From contig JAZBRS010000020.1 in NCBI GenBank assembly GCA_037176725.1, forward strand, positions 82,654,001-82,718,000: a DNA stretch of 64,000 nt, given 5' to 3'. The position numbers and the translations under genes were made by a program. Below are positions 1 through 12,088 of the stretch, piece by piece. This stretch comes from Posidonia oceanica (lineage: Eukaryota; Streptophyta; Magnoliopsida; Alismatales; Posidoniaceae). The notes below the pieces were generated by a model. That model ran no database searches. It worked only from the letters and a program-made list of their open reading frames with translations, and had not been told where the DNA came from. Position 1 is the first letter of the stretch, and each line of letters begins with the position of its first letter.

Positions 1-3000
1 AGCTGGATTCCTCCCGCGAGCTCGAGCTGCTGCAGTACTCCCTCCCTCATTTGAATTTTGAGCCTCCATCTTATCGTCTATAGCAGCTCGCCGCTCTCTC
101 CTGTCTCAGCGTCGATTCCGAGAGGCATTCAATGCCCGTCGCCTCGCCGGCATCCGTCCCCTTTCAGCTGCAGTGCGACGCCGTCGATTTCAAATTTCCA
201 GCGCGCGCGTACCGGCAGCTTCTCCTCGTTTTAAGCCTGCATCCTTCAACTCCGTTCGGGGTTTGGCAGAGAGCGATCCAGAGAGAGCAATCAGAGAGAA
301 CCCAACCTGAGAGAGACCGAAATCCAGAGATCTTCCTCCACCTGAGCAACCTCCTTTCTCCTTCTCTTCACCTTCCAGTTCCGGAGAAGAGAGTGAGAAG
401 AGAGAGCAGAGTTTGAGTGTCCACCTTTGCGTCCCGGAGAGAGGCCTCCATTCCAGAGCATTCCCACACCAGAAGCATTCCTTCTTCCTTCTTTAAGATC
501 AGCAGATCATCCTCATTTTTGTCCAGTAAACCAAACCCACTCCAAGCCTTCATCCACCTCCCAATTACTCCCCCAACTTCACCCGACAGCCAGCCTTCAT
601 CCCCCGATCTTCCATTGCCTTTTCACCACATAAAACTACCCCTGATCACCCGACACTCCACCTGTAGACCCATCCACAACCCACTCCACAATTGCCTTCA
701 CCACAGCCTGCTCCCTCATCCCAGATTCCTTCCAGAGACTCACTGGACCTCCACCTTCTCGAAACACCAACCATCAAACCCTATCCCTCACCACAGACCA
801 AGAACAGCACAACAAACACCTGCATCAACCACTGACCAGAAATCCGATCAACTCCCAAATCCTCTCCACAGCCTCTAGAACAGCAATCCAATCACCCAGA
901 ATCACTCCCCGAACCTCCAGCAATCTTCCAGAGCAACCCATCCAGCCTGAGGAGCAGCAAACACCCTCCCCGGCCTCCGGCTGTCACCTGTGAACCCAAA
1001 TCGGCCGAACCCTCTGCTGAGCTGCGAAGCTTGCGTCCGGACATCTGGGAAGCTCCGGAGGAACGTTCTGAAGCCGCTCCAGCCCTCGCGAGCAGCCGAC
1101 AGCACTCACAGCGACCGGACGACTTCCGCCGGCCACCTCTGAAACCACTGACGTCGGGAGGACATCTCAGACGCGGACTCAGGTACATTTTGCTTCCCTT
1201 AGCTTCCTCTTCCTTCCCTCTTGCTTCTCCAGCCTTTAGATTAGGATTTCCGGTCTTCCTGCTCCGAGTCAAGCTCCGGTCTGACCTTTCTTCTCCGGCG
1301 ACGTTCTCCGAACATCACGACGCTCCAGCCAGCGGAACTCGACCCCGGCGATCCCCTCAGCTCCGCACGGACGTCAGGAGGCTCCTCCGGTCCTCAGAAT
1401 GCAGCTTCGCTGCGTCGAACGGCCGGACCAAGCCCCTGAGCCTCTGCAGAGCTCCGGCGAGCGCTCCGGTGCGTTCCAGGCCCTGTCGTCCTCCGCCGAT
1501 CGTCGCTCTGCCTCCGTCAGCTCCAGAAGCACCGCCCCCGCCGGTCTACGCGTCTCCAAGCCCCCTGTGCCGGCGTTCATGGGCACTGGCAGCTTGCTGC
1601 TACAGTGCCCATGGCGCCGGAGTTTTTACTATTCCTTTATTTTTCTCTGGCTAAGGTTTTCTGGTGAATATTGCATATCTGGCCTGAGTTTTCCTTATTT
1701 TGCGTTCCGGTCCTTATTTAATTAAATCTGCTGTTTTCTGTGTTAAAACCATACTAAATTGCATGAACTGTTTGTGTTTTCCTGTATTTGCATGATAGTC
1801 CATTTACTGTGCATTCATTCAGTAGAAAATTAGATTTCAGCCCTCCTGTTTTTGATTTTTGCATTTAAGTCCTGCAGTAGTTTATTTAAATTTAATGCTG
1901 TAACTTTGCCTTATTGCATTGCATTCTGAGCCCCTGCTGTTTTCTGTTTTTGCATTTTAATCCGCTGCACTGTAGAACTTAGGATTTATTTTTTATTTTT
2001 GCTTGTTGCATTGCATATTCAATCCTCTGTTTTCTGATTTTTGCATGTAGGTCCTTTCTAATGCACAGTAGTCATTTTTTACGCATATTAAATTGCATTT
2101 TCAACCCTGTTTTTTTTCAAAATTACATTGCAGTCTTGTCCCTTGATTTTTAGAGCATGTTTTCCATATAAAATTGCATATTTGACCCCTGCATGATTTA
2201 AAAATCACACATAGGTCCTTGCATCTTTCAAAAACCATGTAAAAAGACCATTTTGCCCCCAAACTTGCATTCTAGCTCCTATGCTTACCAAATTGCATGC
2301 AGACCCTCCACTAGTATCCTCAGACTCCCCAGAACCTTGTTTTCTGGAAAATTTTGCATTTTAGACCCCAGTTTTTCCAAAATTGCATTCTGACTTCTTT
2401 TTGGTTTCAAAACCTCTTTTAAAGCATACCCTCTTTGCAAAACAGCTTTCTGAGCCTAGTTTTTTGCAAAATGGACCCCTGTCCTCTCCTGTTTTCGAAA
2501 TCCTTTCCTGTGGACCCCTGTTTTCTGGAAAATTTGCATTTCAGCCCCTTTTCTTTTTCAAAATGCTTTCTGAAATCCTGGCTTTTCCCAGTTTCTTCTC
2601 TTTACTTTTTCTTGCTGTTGCATGCATCCTGCATTCATTTAGTCTTGCATTCTAGCATCCTTTTGCACACACTGAGCACTTTTAGCTCCCTTTCGCTTGG
2701 GAGGACCTTTTGCACATCCCTAGGGCCTCCTGAACACCTAGATCTGTTCTTCTCCCCTGTTCTGGCCCTTCTGCCTTGAAGCTGCGATATCTTCCAATCC
2801 GGCCGTTGGATCTTTTCAATTAAGCTGCCCAGGCAACCGCAGCGATGCGCTCTTCAGCATAGACCAGATAGATTTCAGATCAGGCTCCCGGATTTCTAGG
2901 TATGTCCTTCTGAACCCCTGCATTGCATTCATTTGCATGCCGTTTGCACAGTTTTCCTTGTTTTCGCTTTCTGTCTCTTTGAGCTTGTAGAATAGGGCCT

Positions 3001-4178
3001 CCCCTTTCTGCTTGTACCTTCCAATCCCCATTTCGCATATCCCCGTGTGTTTTGTGTTGCGTTTTCCCTGGATTTGCCACTTAATGTGACTTTCTTCCCC
3101 CTTTTCCACGATTCGATCGCATCGCGAGCTTTGGGCAGCGTGCGAGACACACCGTGGAATGGTTCAGCGGGAAACAGTCGCAAAGAGGTGGTAATCCCTC
3201 CGTTTGCTCACTCTCCCCTCTGTAGGTCTTCACACCTACTCTGAGTGGTCCTGAACAACGTCTGTTCTTACACACACATTGTTTTGCCTCCCCTTTGGCC
3301 TCTTCTGATCTTTTCTGCATTCTTGCATTCGCGTGGCTTTTCTGAGGTTTTCGCTTCGCTGTTTTGGCACCGTTTCGCGTGCCCGCTCTAGTTTTTGCAC
3401 CGTTTTGCGTGCCTCTTTGCTTCCTTGTCTCGTTTTGCATGCTGCCTTGCTTTCTTGCTTGTTTTGCGTGTCGGTTTTGTTCTTTTGCTCCGTTCTGCGT
3501 GCCTTGCTCTTTTCTCGTCTAGTTTTGCGTGTTTTACGCCGTTTTCCCTTGCGTGTCGATTGCATTGCATGGTTTTCTCGCTGTTTTGCTTTCTCGCCTG
3601 CATTTGCATATAGGGCTGTGATGCTTACTGCCTGGAGTTCTCACGAGCTAGGTTTCGCCTGGTTCGGAACACAGATAGCGTAGCTGAGCACTTAGAGAGC
3701 ACGTTTACTTCCTTGCTTTGTTTCTTCCCACTTAGAGCACACCTTGAGCATTCATTTAGGCATTTATAGGCACATAGGCATTCAATCCTGCATTTCCCTG
3801 CGTATGCGAGCGTAAGCCTAGAAAGACCGATTCTTGGGCGTGTCGGGGGTGCCTAACACCTTCCCCGCGCGTAACAGGAGTCCTTGCCCTGTCTTCTGGC
3901 CCGCAATGACCGTACTGCCCTTATCCTAGGCTAGAGTCATCTCATTTGCATTTGTTTGCATTTGTTTTCCTTTGCATTGCTTTGCTTTGCATTTCTTGCT
4001 CGGTTTTGCGCGTTAATTCACGCATTTCCCCGGTTTTCCTTGTCTCCCGTTAATAGACATGATGGTGACTCTGATTTGTCTTATCTTTCCTCTTTCTCCT
4101 CGATTTTAAGTGTTTTCGAGTCGAGCCCCTTCCTCGGATCCAATCGTCGCTAGATAGCGAGCCTGATTCCGATCGGGA
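1..4178 (+). repeat. 5' LTR of Element 1 (left end outside window)
   Basis: The 3' half matches the ends of the other LTRs. One conserved block at about 3601-3700 contains the phrase CAGTGATG/GTGATGCTTACTGCC followed by GGAGTTCTCACGA. A second block at 3799-3891 contains GGTGCCTAACACCTTCCCC. Both recur at 21.63-21.91 kb, 48.66-48.90 kb and, inverted, 32.96-33.21 kb. The first 1.6 kb is C-rich and GA-rich leader-like sequence. From 1.7 to 2.7 kb a degenerate unit of TTGCAT plus TAGGTCC/GACCCC recurs about every 40 bp. The last roughly 60 bp of the LTR are deleted. The matching solo LTR is 4659 bp, so some hundreds of bases probably lie left of the window. Open frames here are not credible genes. 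Confidence 0.8.
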
Positions 4179-4202
4179 TCGCTACACAACTACATTGACA
4201 AC

Positions 4203-5599
4203 TCCAGAGTCAGGAGCACTTCTGCAGGCACTAGCCACCTGTCCACTCGCGGCCGCAGTCGCACCAGTACAGAAGTTACCTTTTCTGCAGGTGTAGTCAG
4301 TCGATTCAGGCGACGGCATGACTCAGCCCGCCTCATCAGCAGCTCCACAAGCAAAGTAGGCGATGTCATTAGCCATATCGCCGTCAGCTTTAGCAGATCC
4401 AACATTGTGGAAGACCCCCACCGCTACTATAGAGAAACAGCCACCATCACACATGGGTGCCGGCACTTCATCCCCCAGAGCAACCGTCCAGCTGTTGGAC
4501 CTTCAGAAGAGCACCTTTGCCTCCCCCCAGCCATAGCATTGTCCTTGTCGGCACCACTGCCAGTGGCATCCCTGGCCGGCCTATTCGCATCTCTGATTGC
4601 CCTAGAGCCGCAACCAGCCGCGCTAGGAGGTCAGCCAGCCAGTAATAGAGCAAACGCCCTAGCCGGTGATATGTCTGGAAGCCAGAGCAGATCCTGTAGG
4701 TGGAGGAATCGCCGGGCAGGACTTTGAAGAGGCCGTCTGTGCCTATTACGTCGACACACCCTCAGAAGATGAGGAGGGTGCGACTGCAGAAGCCCAGGTG
4801 GCTGACAGGCTTGGAGACTTGGAACTGCTTTTCCAAGAGCAACTCACGGTGTTGGCTGAAGACGCCGCTGAGCAGCAGGCACTAAGGAAAGCAAAGGCTG
4901 TGGCCACGGGTCCCTCCCCGCCGCAAGACCATTCCTCAATCATGGTCTTGGAAGAAGAACCAGAGGCAGCACCCACTAGACTAGACGAGTTGATCACTCC
5001 GCAGCCAAAAGGCGGGTCTAGGTGGTTCGTGCGGCGCATGCCCCGCACAGGCAGTGCATTTGGCGATAGTACCTAGATTCGTTGCCTAGAGGACAGTTGT
5101 CCGTCTCCAGCACTCCCCGCAAGTGCATCCGAGAATGCAGAGGAGGGGACAGTACAGACAGCAGTGGTAGCAGACAGAGCAGTCCCAGTAGTGACAGTGT
5201 TGCTAGAGCAGCCAGAACAGACAGAGCAGCCAGAGCAGCCAGATCAATCAGCAGGGCCAAGGACCACTGAAGCAGACGTCACCCATGGAGCCTACAGAAA
5301 TACTCAGGTGAGTGTGACCATCCTGAGGCGTCATCAGGATCAAGAGGCGGAACATGTCCACTCCTTCGACATTACAGACCCAACATTTGAGAAGGAGATC
5401 CTCTCGGAACTCATTGCATATGAGGAGGATGATACAGGCATAGATGAGAATAATGAACCACCGTCTAAGTTCCAACCTTATGATGACGACCCAGAAGGGC
5501 CCAACCTCCATGTTGAGGAAGAGACGAAGGTCATCAACATTGGCACAGCTGAAGATGTCAAGGAGGTCCGCATCAGTGCCCTACTGACGCTCCAGGCTA
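4203..5599 (+). pseudogene. Element 1 spacer polyprotein segment between protease and RT (broken)
   Basis: This is the low-complexity part of the polyprotein before reverse transcriptase, homologous to 45886-44500 on the minus strand and to about 54550-56080. It is rich in Pro, Ala, Gln and Ser at first. It then contains a conserved acidic block (YYVDTPSEDEEG, then DLELLFQEQL, then GKAVAT/AKAVATGPS and SIMVLEEE) shared by all three elements. A second acidic block ends in GPNLHVEEET. The function is unknown. The first half carries several stops and frame changes. From 4666 one frame is open apart from a TAG after GDST at about 5074. Its 5' edge is the deletion junction with the LTR. Confidence 0.75.
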
Positions 5600-6510
5600 G
5601 AGCAGAGTTTATTGCATTCCTTATGGAATATGTAGATGTCTTCGCCTGGAGCTACGAAGACATGGTCGGCCTTGATGTCGAGATCATGGTGCACAACCTA
5701 CCTCTGGATCCAGATGCGAAGCCAGTAAAGCAGAAGCTTCAGAAGTGGTGACCACAATGGCTGCTCAAAATCAAGGAGGAAATCATGAAGCAGCACAGCG
5801 TTGGTTTTCTCAAGGTCGTCCTCTATCCAGAATGGCTTGCGAACGTCGTGTCTATGCCCAAGACGGACGGACGGGTCCATATGTGCATTGATTATAGGGA
5901 TCTGAACAAATCCAGTCTTAAGGATGACTTCCCTCTACCGCACATCGACGTCCTGGTGGACAACACCGTAGGGCACAAAATGCTCTCCTTCATGGACGGC
6001 TTCTCCGACTATAATCAGATCAGAATGGCAGAAGAAGACATGGAAAAGACTTCTTTCATCACCCCCTGGGGAGTCTTCTGCTATCAAGTTATGCCATTTG
6101 GGCTCAAGAACGCTGGAGCAACATATCAGAGGGCGATGACAGCATTATTCCACGACCTCATGCACCAAGAAGTTGAGGTCTACGTGGACGACATTATTGC
6201 CAAGTCTAGAGAGCCTGAGGATCACTTTATCTGCCTCAAGAAGCTCTTTAACTGCCTGAAGAAGTACAAGCTTCGCCTTAACCCTAGTAAATGTGTATTC
6301 GTGGTATCATCCGGCAAGCTGTTGGGCTATATTGTCAGCCAGAGGGGAATTGAAGTGGACCTATGCAAGGCCAAAGCCATCGTGGACATGCCACCCCCAA
6401 GACTGAGAAGGAAGTCAGAGGCCTGCTGGGGCGTCTGTAGTATATTAGTCGATTCATCGCACAGCTCACACCTATCTGCGAACCGATCTTCAAGCTCCTG
6501 AAGAAGAATG
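5600..6510 (+). pseudogene. Element 1 reverse transcriptase (broken)
   Basis: Reverse transcriptase copies element RNA into DNA. The entry motif DVFAWSYEDM, the block MCIDYRDLNK, the palm motif QVMPFGLKNAGATYQR and the catalytic YVDD (6181-6192) are all visible, so the active-site aspartates are retained. A TGA at 5748-5750 sits where Element 2 has CGA, a C-to-T change. Near 6400, after the run of three prolines, one base is missing relative to Element 2, which shifts the frame for everything downstream. Element 3 lacks the same base. The family and lineage are clear, but the copy cannot make a full pol protein. Confidence 0.9.
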
Positions 6511-7574
6511 CACAGATCAACTGGAGCGAGGAGTGCCAAGCTGCATTTGACAAGATCAAGCAGCTCCAAATCAAGCCTCCTGTCCTGGTCTCTCCCGCAC
6601 CAGGGAGACCTCTGACTCTCTACCTTTCTACTACGCAGCATTCCATGGGCGCCGTCTTGGGTCAACATGATGAAACCGGTAGAAAGGAGAGTGCCATCTA
6701 TTACTTGAGCAGGAAATTCACTGATTGCGAAGCCAGGTATAGTGCCATAGAGAAGACCTACTTGTCTCTCGTCTGGGCCGTGCAGAAGCTAAGGCATTAC
6801 ATGATGGCGCACCTGGTCCAACTCTTATGCCGGTACGACCCCATCAAGTTCCTTTTCCAAAAGCCGGCTATGGTAGGCTGATGTGTTAAGTGGCAAGTGT
6901 TATTGTCTCAATATGACATCACCTTCGTCACGTAGAAGTCAATGAAGGGGCAAGCCATGGTGGATCATCTGGCCGACTTCCCTTTACCTGAATATCAGCC
7001 TTTGCAGACACAGTTCCCCGATGAAGACATTCTATTCGCCATGGAGGATTCAGAGCAGAAGGATCCTGAAGATGAACTACAGTGGCATCTGTACTTCGAT
7101 GGTGCGGTCAATAGAAGAGGCAGAGGCAGAGGCAGAGGCGCTGTCCTAGCAACGCCGCAGGGAGTGCTAATCCCCTTTGCAAGGAAGATGATATTCCCTT
7201 GCACCAACAATGAGGTAGAGTACGAAGCCTGCCTTCTGGGACTGCAAGTCGCACTCGAGCATGATGTGCGCAAACTGCATGTACACGGAGATGCAATGCT
7301 GGTCATCTCCCAGGTCAATGGCGACTGGAAGACCAAGGACCCTAAGCTAGTACCTTACCATGAATGCTTGCTGAAGCTGATAGAAGAATTTGAAAGCATC
7401 CGCTTCACCTACATTAACAGGGCCAAGAACGCCTATGCAGATGCTCTGGCAACCTTGGCATCTTGGCTCTCTATACCCGAGCATCGTGCAGTGGACGTAT
7501 CAGTCACCCATGTGGAACAGCCCTTACACTGCATGACTATCGAGGAAGCGGATCTAGCAGAGGAACTTCCATGA
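6511..7574 (+). pseudogene. Element 1 RNase H and second (archaeal-type) RNase H, broken
   Basis: The first part (about 6590-6880) is the ordinary gypsy RNase H, with LYLSTTQHSMGAVL and then the connection ending in LFQKPAMVG. The second part (about 7081-7475) is the extra RNase H typical of Tat elements. Its four acidic positions are visible in YFDG, EVEYEA, HGDAML and NAYADALA. Stops lie at 6879-6881 (TGA where relatives have AGA), 6933-6935 (TAG, shared with Element 2) and 7572-7574 (TGA where Element 2 has TGG). A GGCAGA triplet repeat at about 7120-7140 has enlarged a Gly/Arg loop after YFDGAVN. Confidence 0.88.
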
Positions 7575-8812
7575 TATCATGACATTAAAGTCTTCCTGGA
7601 ATCTGGCAGCCCCCCACCAGGTGCCTCAGCAACAGACAGAAAGACTTTGACGCATCTAGCGTCAAAGTACGTGATAGGGGCAGGACATCTGTACAGAAGA
7701 TCTTACAACCAGATGCTCTTACGCTGCGTAGACAAGAAGGAGGCTGACACACTGATACTCCAAGTCCATGCAAGGACTTGTGGCCCTTACATGAATGGTG
7801 TGTTGATGACCAAGAAGATTATGCTCCAAGGCTACTTCTGGTCAATCATGGAGGCAGACTGCTGCCAATTTGTGCGCAAGTGCCATAGCTGCCAAATCTA
7901 TGGGAACTTCATACACGCTCCCCCACAGGAATTGCATAGCATGTCTTCGCCATGGCCTTTCTCCATCTGGGGGATCGATGTCATTGGCGCCATACACCCA
8001 CCAACTTCCAACGGTCATCGCTACATTCTGGTAGCGATCAACTACTTTACCAAGTGGGTGAAAGCAACCTCCTATAAGACAGTCACTGCCGTGGCTACAG
8101 AAAAGTTCATCAGAAACAATATCATAGCCGGGTATGGGGTTCCGCACCCGCTCAACTCTGATAATGGCACAAACTTCATAGCCAAGAGGATCGAAGATTA
8201 CCTTCAAAGCTTCAATATCAAGCATCACCGATCCTCGCCTTATCGGCCATAAATGAACGGCGCGGTAGAGTCTGCCAACAAGAACCTTATCAAAATCTTG
8301 AAAAAGATGGCAGAGACTCACAAGGACTGGCATGACAAGCTTCCGTACGCACTCTGGGTGTACAGGACATCAGTCCGGACCTCGACAGGAGCAACCCCGT
8401 ACTCGCTGGTGTACGGCATGGAGGCAGTGCTGCCTGTTGAAGTAGAGATTCCCTCACTGCAGATCCTACGAGAAGCTAAGCTGGAAGAAGCATAATGGGT
8501 CGAAGACCGCTGCATCCAGCTGAACCTGATTGATGAGCATAGGCTGCAGGCCATACATCATGCTCAGTGCTACCAAAAGTGCTCGGCCAGAGCATACCTG
8601 AAGAAGGTTAGGCCCAGATGCTTCAACCCAGGGGATATGGTCCTCCGAGCCATCCATCTCCCTGACGGTCGAGGAAATTCTGGCCCAACTGGTGTGGCCC
8701 CTTCTTAATCAAGCGGGTCTTCTCCGACGGCACAGCAGTCCTTGAGGACATGGACCAGGTCGAGTAGTCTGAGCCAGTCAATTCATGCTACCTCAAGAAG
8801 TACTACCAGTAG
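7575..8812 (+). pseudogene. Element 1 integrase (broken)
   Basis: Integrase joins the cDNA to host DNA. The N-terminal zinc-binding part ends CHSCQ at about 7890. The catalytic triad is visible: Asp in WGIDVIGA near 7977, Asp in SDNG at 8160-8162, and Glu in NGAVESANKN near 8268. Stops lie at 8250-8252 (TAA, just before MNGAVE; all three elements have a stop at this codon), 8493-8495 (TAA) and 8765-8767 (TAG). One base is missing in the run near 8675. The C-terminal end LKKYYQ is followed by the natural TAG at 8810-8812, matching the ends at 41280 and 59295. No chromodomain is seen. Confidence 0.88.
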
Positions 8813-10544
8813 CCCGCCGCTGCCTTGCAGAGTCCTTTCTCTCTTACTTCTTGCATTCCTTTGTTCCCATGTATTTTAGGCTTGTTTGTTTATTAGCAGA
8901 GAAAGTTGTAAATGTATTATGTGCATTACTATCATAAGCCCGTTGACGAAAATCAGAGATGCTTGCCTGCTCTGGAAGGAGTACCCTCTACCTCACCTAA
9001 CACTACTTAGATGTCCTAACTAGTGAGGGAGCCACCATCCAGTGAGGACGGACGAAATGTCCAAACCCCTCTAGGACTACACCTCCAGAGGGAGATAAAA
9101 TCCTAGGGTATGAGAGAGTGTGAGCAGAACAGACATGTCTACGCCTAAGTACAAACAAAAAAAAAAAGGAAAAGAAAAAAAGAGAGAAAATAGAAGGCGA
9201 AGATAGGAGTTGGCCCTAGAGATAGAGGTGTGCAGCATAACCCTGTCCCTCCAATTACCTTGGAGATGATTCAGAATCCACACCTGGGAGTTTGCAAGCC
9301 CTGCAAGGCCTGGCCCCCCGTCTCAAAACCAGGCACCCATTACCTGTAAGTTAGGGACAGTGGAAGCCTGCAAGCCAAAAAAAAAAAAAGAACAGGAAAG
9401 AAAAAAAAAGAAAAAGAAAAAAGGAAAAGAAAAAGCAAAAAAAAAGAGGGGGCTAAGACAAAAGTCCACCTCAGGAAAAAGGCAAGCAGCGTGATCCCGC
9501 CCCTTCTACCTATCTTAGAGAAGAACTAAAGTTTGCGCTTGGGAAATACACAAGTCCTAAGGGGCCAAACCACCCTTGTCTAGCACTAGCTCCTCAACCT
9601 TCGACCAGGTGCCCACTACCTCCAAGCCAGGGATAGGGAAAACCTACACACCTATGTGGGAGCAAAAGAAACAAGAAAAATGAAAAGAGTAGGTGTAGCT
9701 CCTTGAGAGTTTGGCATGGAGCCCGTCCTCGCTACACCACCACCCAAGCATCACCAATACCCATTTCGGAGTGCCACCAACAGTTAGGAATCCGAGTAGA
9801 GTCTGGTGAATCAAAGACCGCTCCTTCTTTTGCAGCAGGCATCAAGCACTCCATATGCTGAGGGCAATAGATTTAGTATAGATCATGCATGCATCTATCC
9901 ACTATCAAATCTTTTCTTTTGCCCCTTTCCTCCCACTCTGCAAGGCTCGGCTTAGCGCTGGGACAGTACTTCTGCCAAGGCAGGTTGAACACCTCCAAGC
10001 CTTAGAGCAACCTATCACTGTCAGTGCAGCGGCCCAAAGAGTGCACCAGTAATCAGAGATAGGGCAGCCATTCCAGAGGCAGCAAGACAACTTTGGCACC
10101 CCTTGGGGCTCCTCACGGGCCGTCGGATCTGCACAGTCAGGCACTGCCCCTAGTCTCTTTGCGACTTCACTCCGGGCAGGCGAAATCCCTTTCCGCTTGC
10201 TTCCTTGCTCCGTGCAGGACAAGGACAAGCGTACCTCGTTTGTGACTTCGTTCCAGACGAACGAAGCCCCCTTCCCTTGTCTCCTCGCTCCGCACGGACG
10301 AGGACAAGAGTGCCTTTTATGTGACTTTGCCCTGTGCAGGTAAAGCCCCCCTGCATAGCCAAATGTGCTTAGATATTGTGATTTGACTGTTAGCTATGAC
10401 CTATGAACTACTTTATCAGCTTTATATGCACATCTGCTTCTTTGTCTGCCAGTATTATATGCCTGTACATGCTCCGGATTGATGAACAGCTTTAACTACA
10501 GGTACTCGACGACTTTGCACCAGCTGCCTGCATTCTCTCCTGTA
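8813..10544 (+). other. Element 1 noncoding spacer between pol and extra ORF
   Basis: No protein homology is seen. The segment is conserved with 39569-41279 (minus strand) and 59296-60780, so it belongs to the element. It contains A-rich tracts (9150-9180, 9375-9450) and a repeated phrase resembling GTGCCCATTACCT, then TAAG, AGGGA and AGG at about 9330 and 9605. A block with CACTACTTAG and GAGGGAGCCACC lies at 8997-9035. The final 45 bases before the extra ORF follow a CAG/GTAC junction at 10500-10501 that could be a 3' splice site and is present in all three elements. Confidence 0.65.
10140..10345 (+). repeat. Hairpin-forming repeats upstream of the extra ORF (Element 1)
   Basis: About four short inverted repeats follow one another. 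The clearest is CTTCGTTC at 10246-10253 paired with GAACGAAG at 10259-10266. Others are CTTGCTCC with GGACAAG, CTCGCTCCG with CGGACGAG, and CTTTGCCC with GGTAAAG. Each is separated by pyrimidine-rich text such as GCCCCCTTCCC. The inverted copy in Element 2 is at about 39765-39965. The segment is absent from the same place in Element 3, whose hairpins of the same style lie after the extra ORF instead. Confidence 0.6.
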
Positions 10545-11830
10545 ATGGGTTTCCCTACCTTGGTAACTTCGACACACTGCTCTAGGACTCTCCGAGAGTG
10601 GATTGCCATGCTCACTGAGGCTGACCGTGAGAAGTTGCACTTGTAGGGCATACCATCCAAGCTTTTGAAAGTTGCTGATGTGGAGGTTAGCCGACATCTC
10701 TTGTGCGCTGCTGCAAGGTTCTGGAAGCCAACGCACCACGTCTTCCGCTTCGGCAGGACGGAACTGACACCTACACTGGAGGAAGTACACCGGATCTGCG
10801 GCTTCTCCACGCCCATGGGAGCAGTTGTGTTCATGAGGCACATTGGTTATGCCACAGTCTTAAGCCAGTTAACTGGGCTCTTTGCACAAAGCTGCGAGAA
10901 GAGGCTGGTCTGCATTGACGGGCTTGTACCTGCACTCCGCCTGAACTACTTTGAGGAAGTCTCCGAAAAGCACGCCGCATTGGGAGATGAACTATGGCTC
11001 CGCAGCTTCGTCACCCGCTTCCTAGGCGAGCTAATCTTCAGCCATGGCTGGATGACGGTCGCTATTGAAGTTGCAGAGATTGCCCTTGCTATGGTGACCC
11101 GCCAAATTGACCTGGCACCTATTGTCCTAGCTGAGACCTACCATGGGCTGGACCGCATTTCGCACCGCGGCCGCCACTTTCACGGCTGTGGGGCTCTAGT
11201 ACAGGTGTGGCTGGCTGGACATCTGGAGATAGACATCCTACGCCCCTAGAAACATGCATTTGAGACATACTGCAGCAGCGGCCACGCCAAGACTATCAAG
11301 ACTGTCTGAGAAGAGTATGAAACTCTGGAAAGGCTGACTGATGATACAGTGACCTGGCGTATCATCCCATCTACAGTAGAGCCGTTCACTGTTTTCTTCG
11401 GCGCCCGCGACATGCGACTGGTCATCTTGCCGGGGTTCACCAAAGGCGTGGAGTATCACCCCATCCGGGTCATGCGGCAGTTTGGTTTCCAGCAAGCGGC
11501 TTTTGTCGACAGCACAGCACCGAAACTGCTCCAGCCTTATTCTTTCAGCACAGTCGTTGCCACCATAGAGCTAGTCGACCTTATGCGCCATGGGGTGAAA
11601 TCAACAGACATTGTAGCCTGTCGATACCCCATTTTGGCACTCCCTTCATGTTAGTATGGTCCATTACATTAGGTCGCTCCTAGAAGCCCTTTGCTCAACC
11701 TAGGATGTCTCACTTGAGCCAAACACCTTCTCTCCAGTTCAAAATGTTATCCCTATCTAAGCCCCAAGTGTCAGCAACTTGAATGCTCTTCATGTCTTGA
11801 CCAAATTTGGGAGATGGACTGACTGAGGGT

Positions 11831-11914
11831 GTTGTACGCTAGATTCCCAGCTTACAACGTTGGCCGTAGTTTTCCCAGCGGCTAACATTGACCGCTGGTT
11901 GTCCAGCGTCCAAC
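11831..11914 (+). repeat. Triple-hairpin cassette in the 1.3-kb solo LTR
   Basis: Three inverted repeats sit head to tail: GTTGTACGCT with AGCTTACAAC, GTTGGCCG with AGCGGCTAAC, and ATTGACCGCT with AGCGTCCAAC. Loops are 8 to 10 nt. It begins 212 bp from the LTR start. The triple cassette of Element 3 begins 208 bp from its LTR start. Confidence 0.75.
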
Positions 11915-12088
11915 GTGGGAACCCAGTCAGCCCCCAAACTTTCTTTATTTAGACAAATACAAAATCCGTGTTTTAGCCTTCTTTAGACGTTGTTGACCAG
12001 TCAAAGCAATTAACACTAGCTTAATGACATTTAATCATGTTTTAATTAGGGGATATTCCTTGATCCTGGCAGCTGTGCTTCGGAGGCC

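Noticed and set aside
4407..4727. Alternative plus-strand frame of 106 codons in Element 1
   Set aside because: It is a shadow of the spacer polyprotein frame, which is supported by homology to Elements 2 and 3.
6395..6410. Programmed frameshift at the proline run
   Set aside because: No slippery heptamer or obvious downstream structure, and Element 2 keeps one frame; kept only as a low-interest shared deletion.
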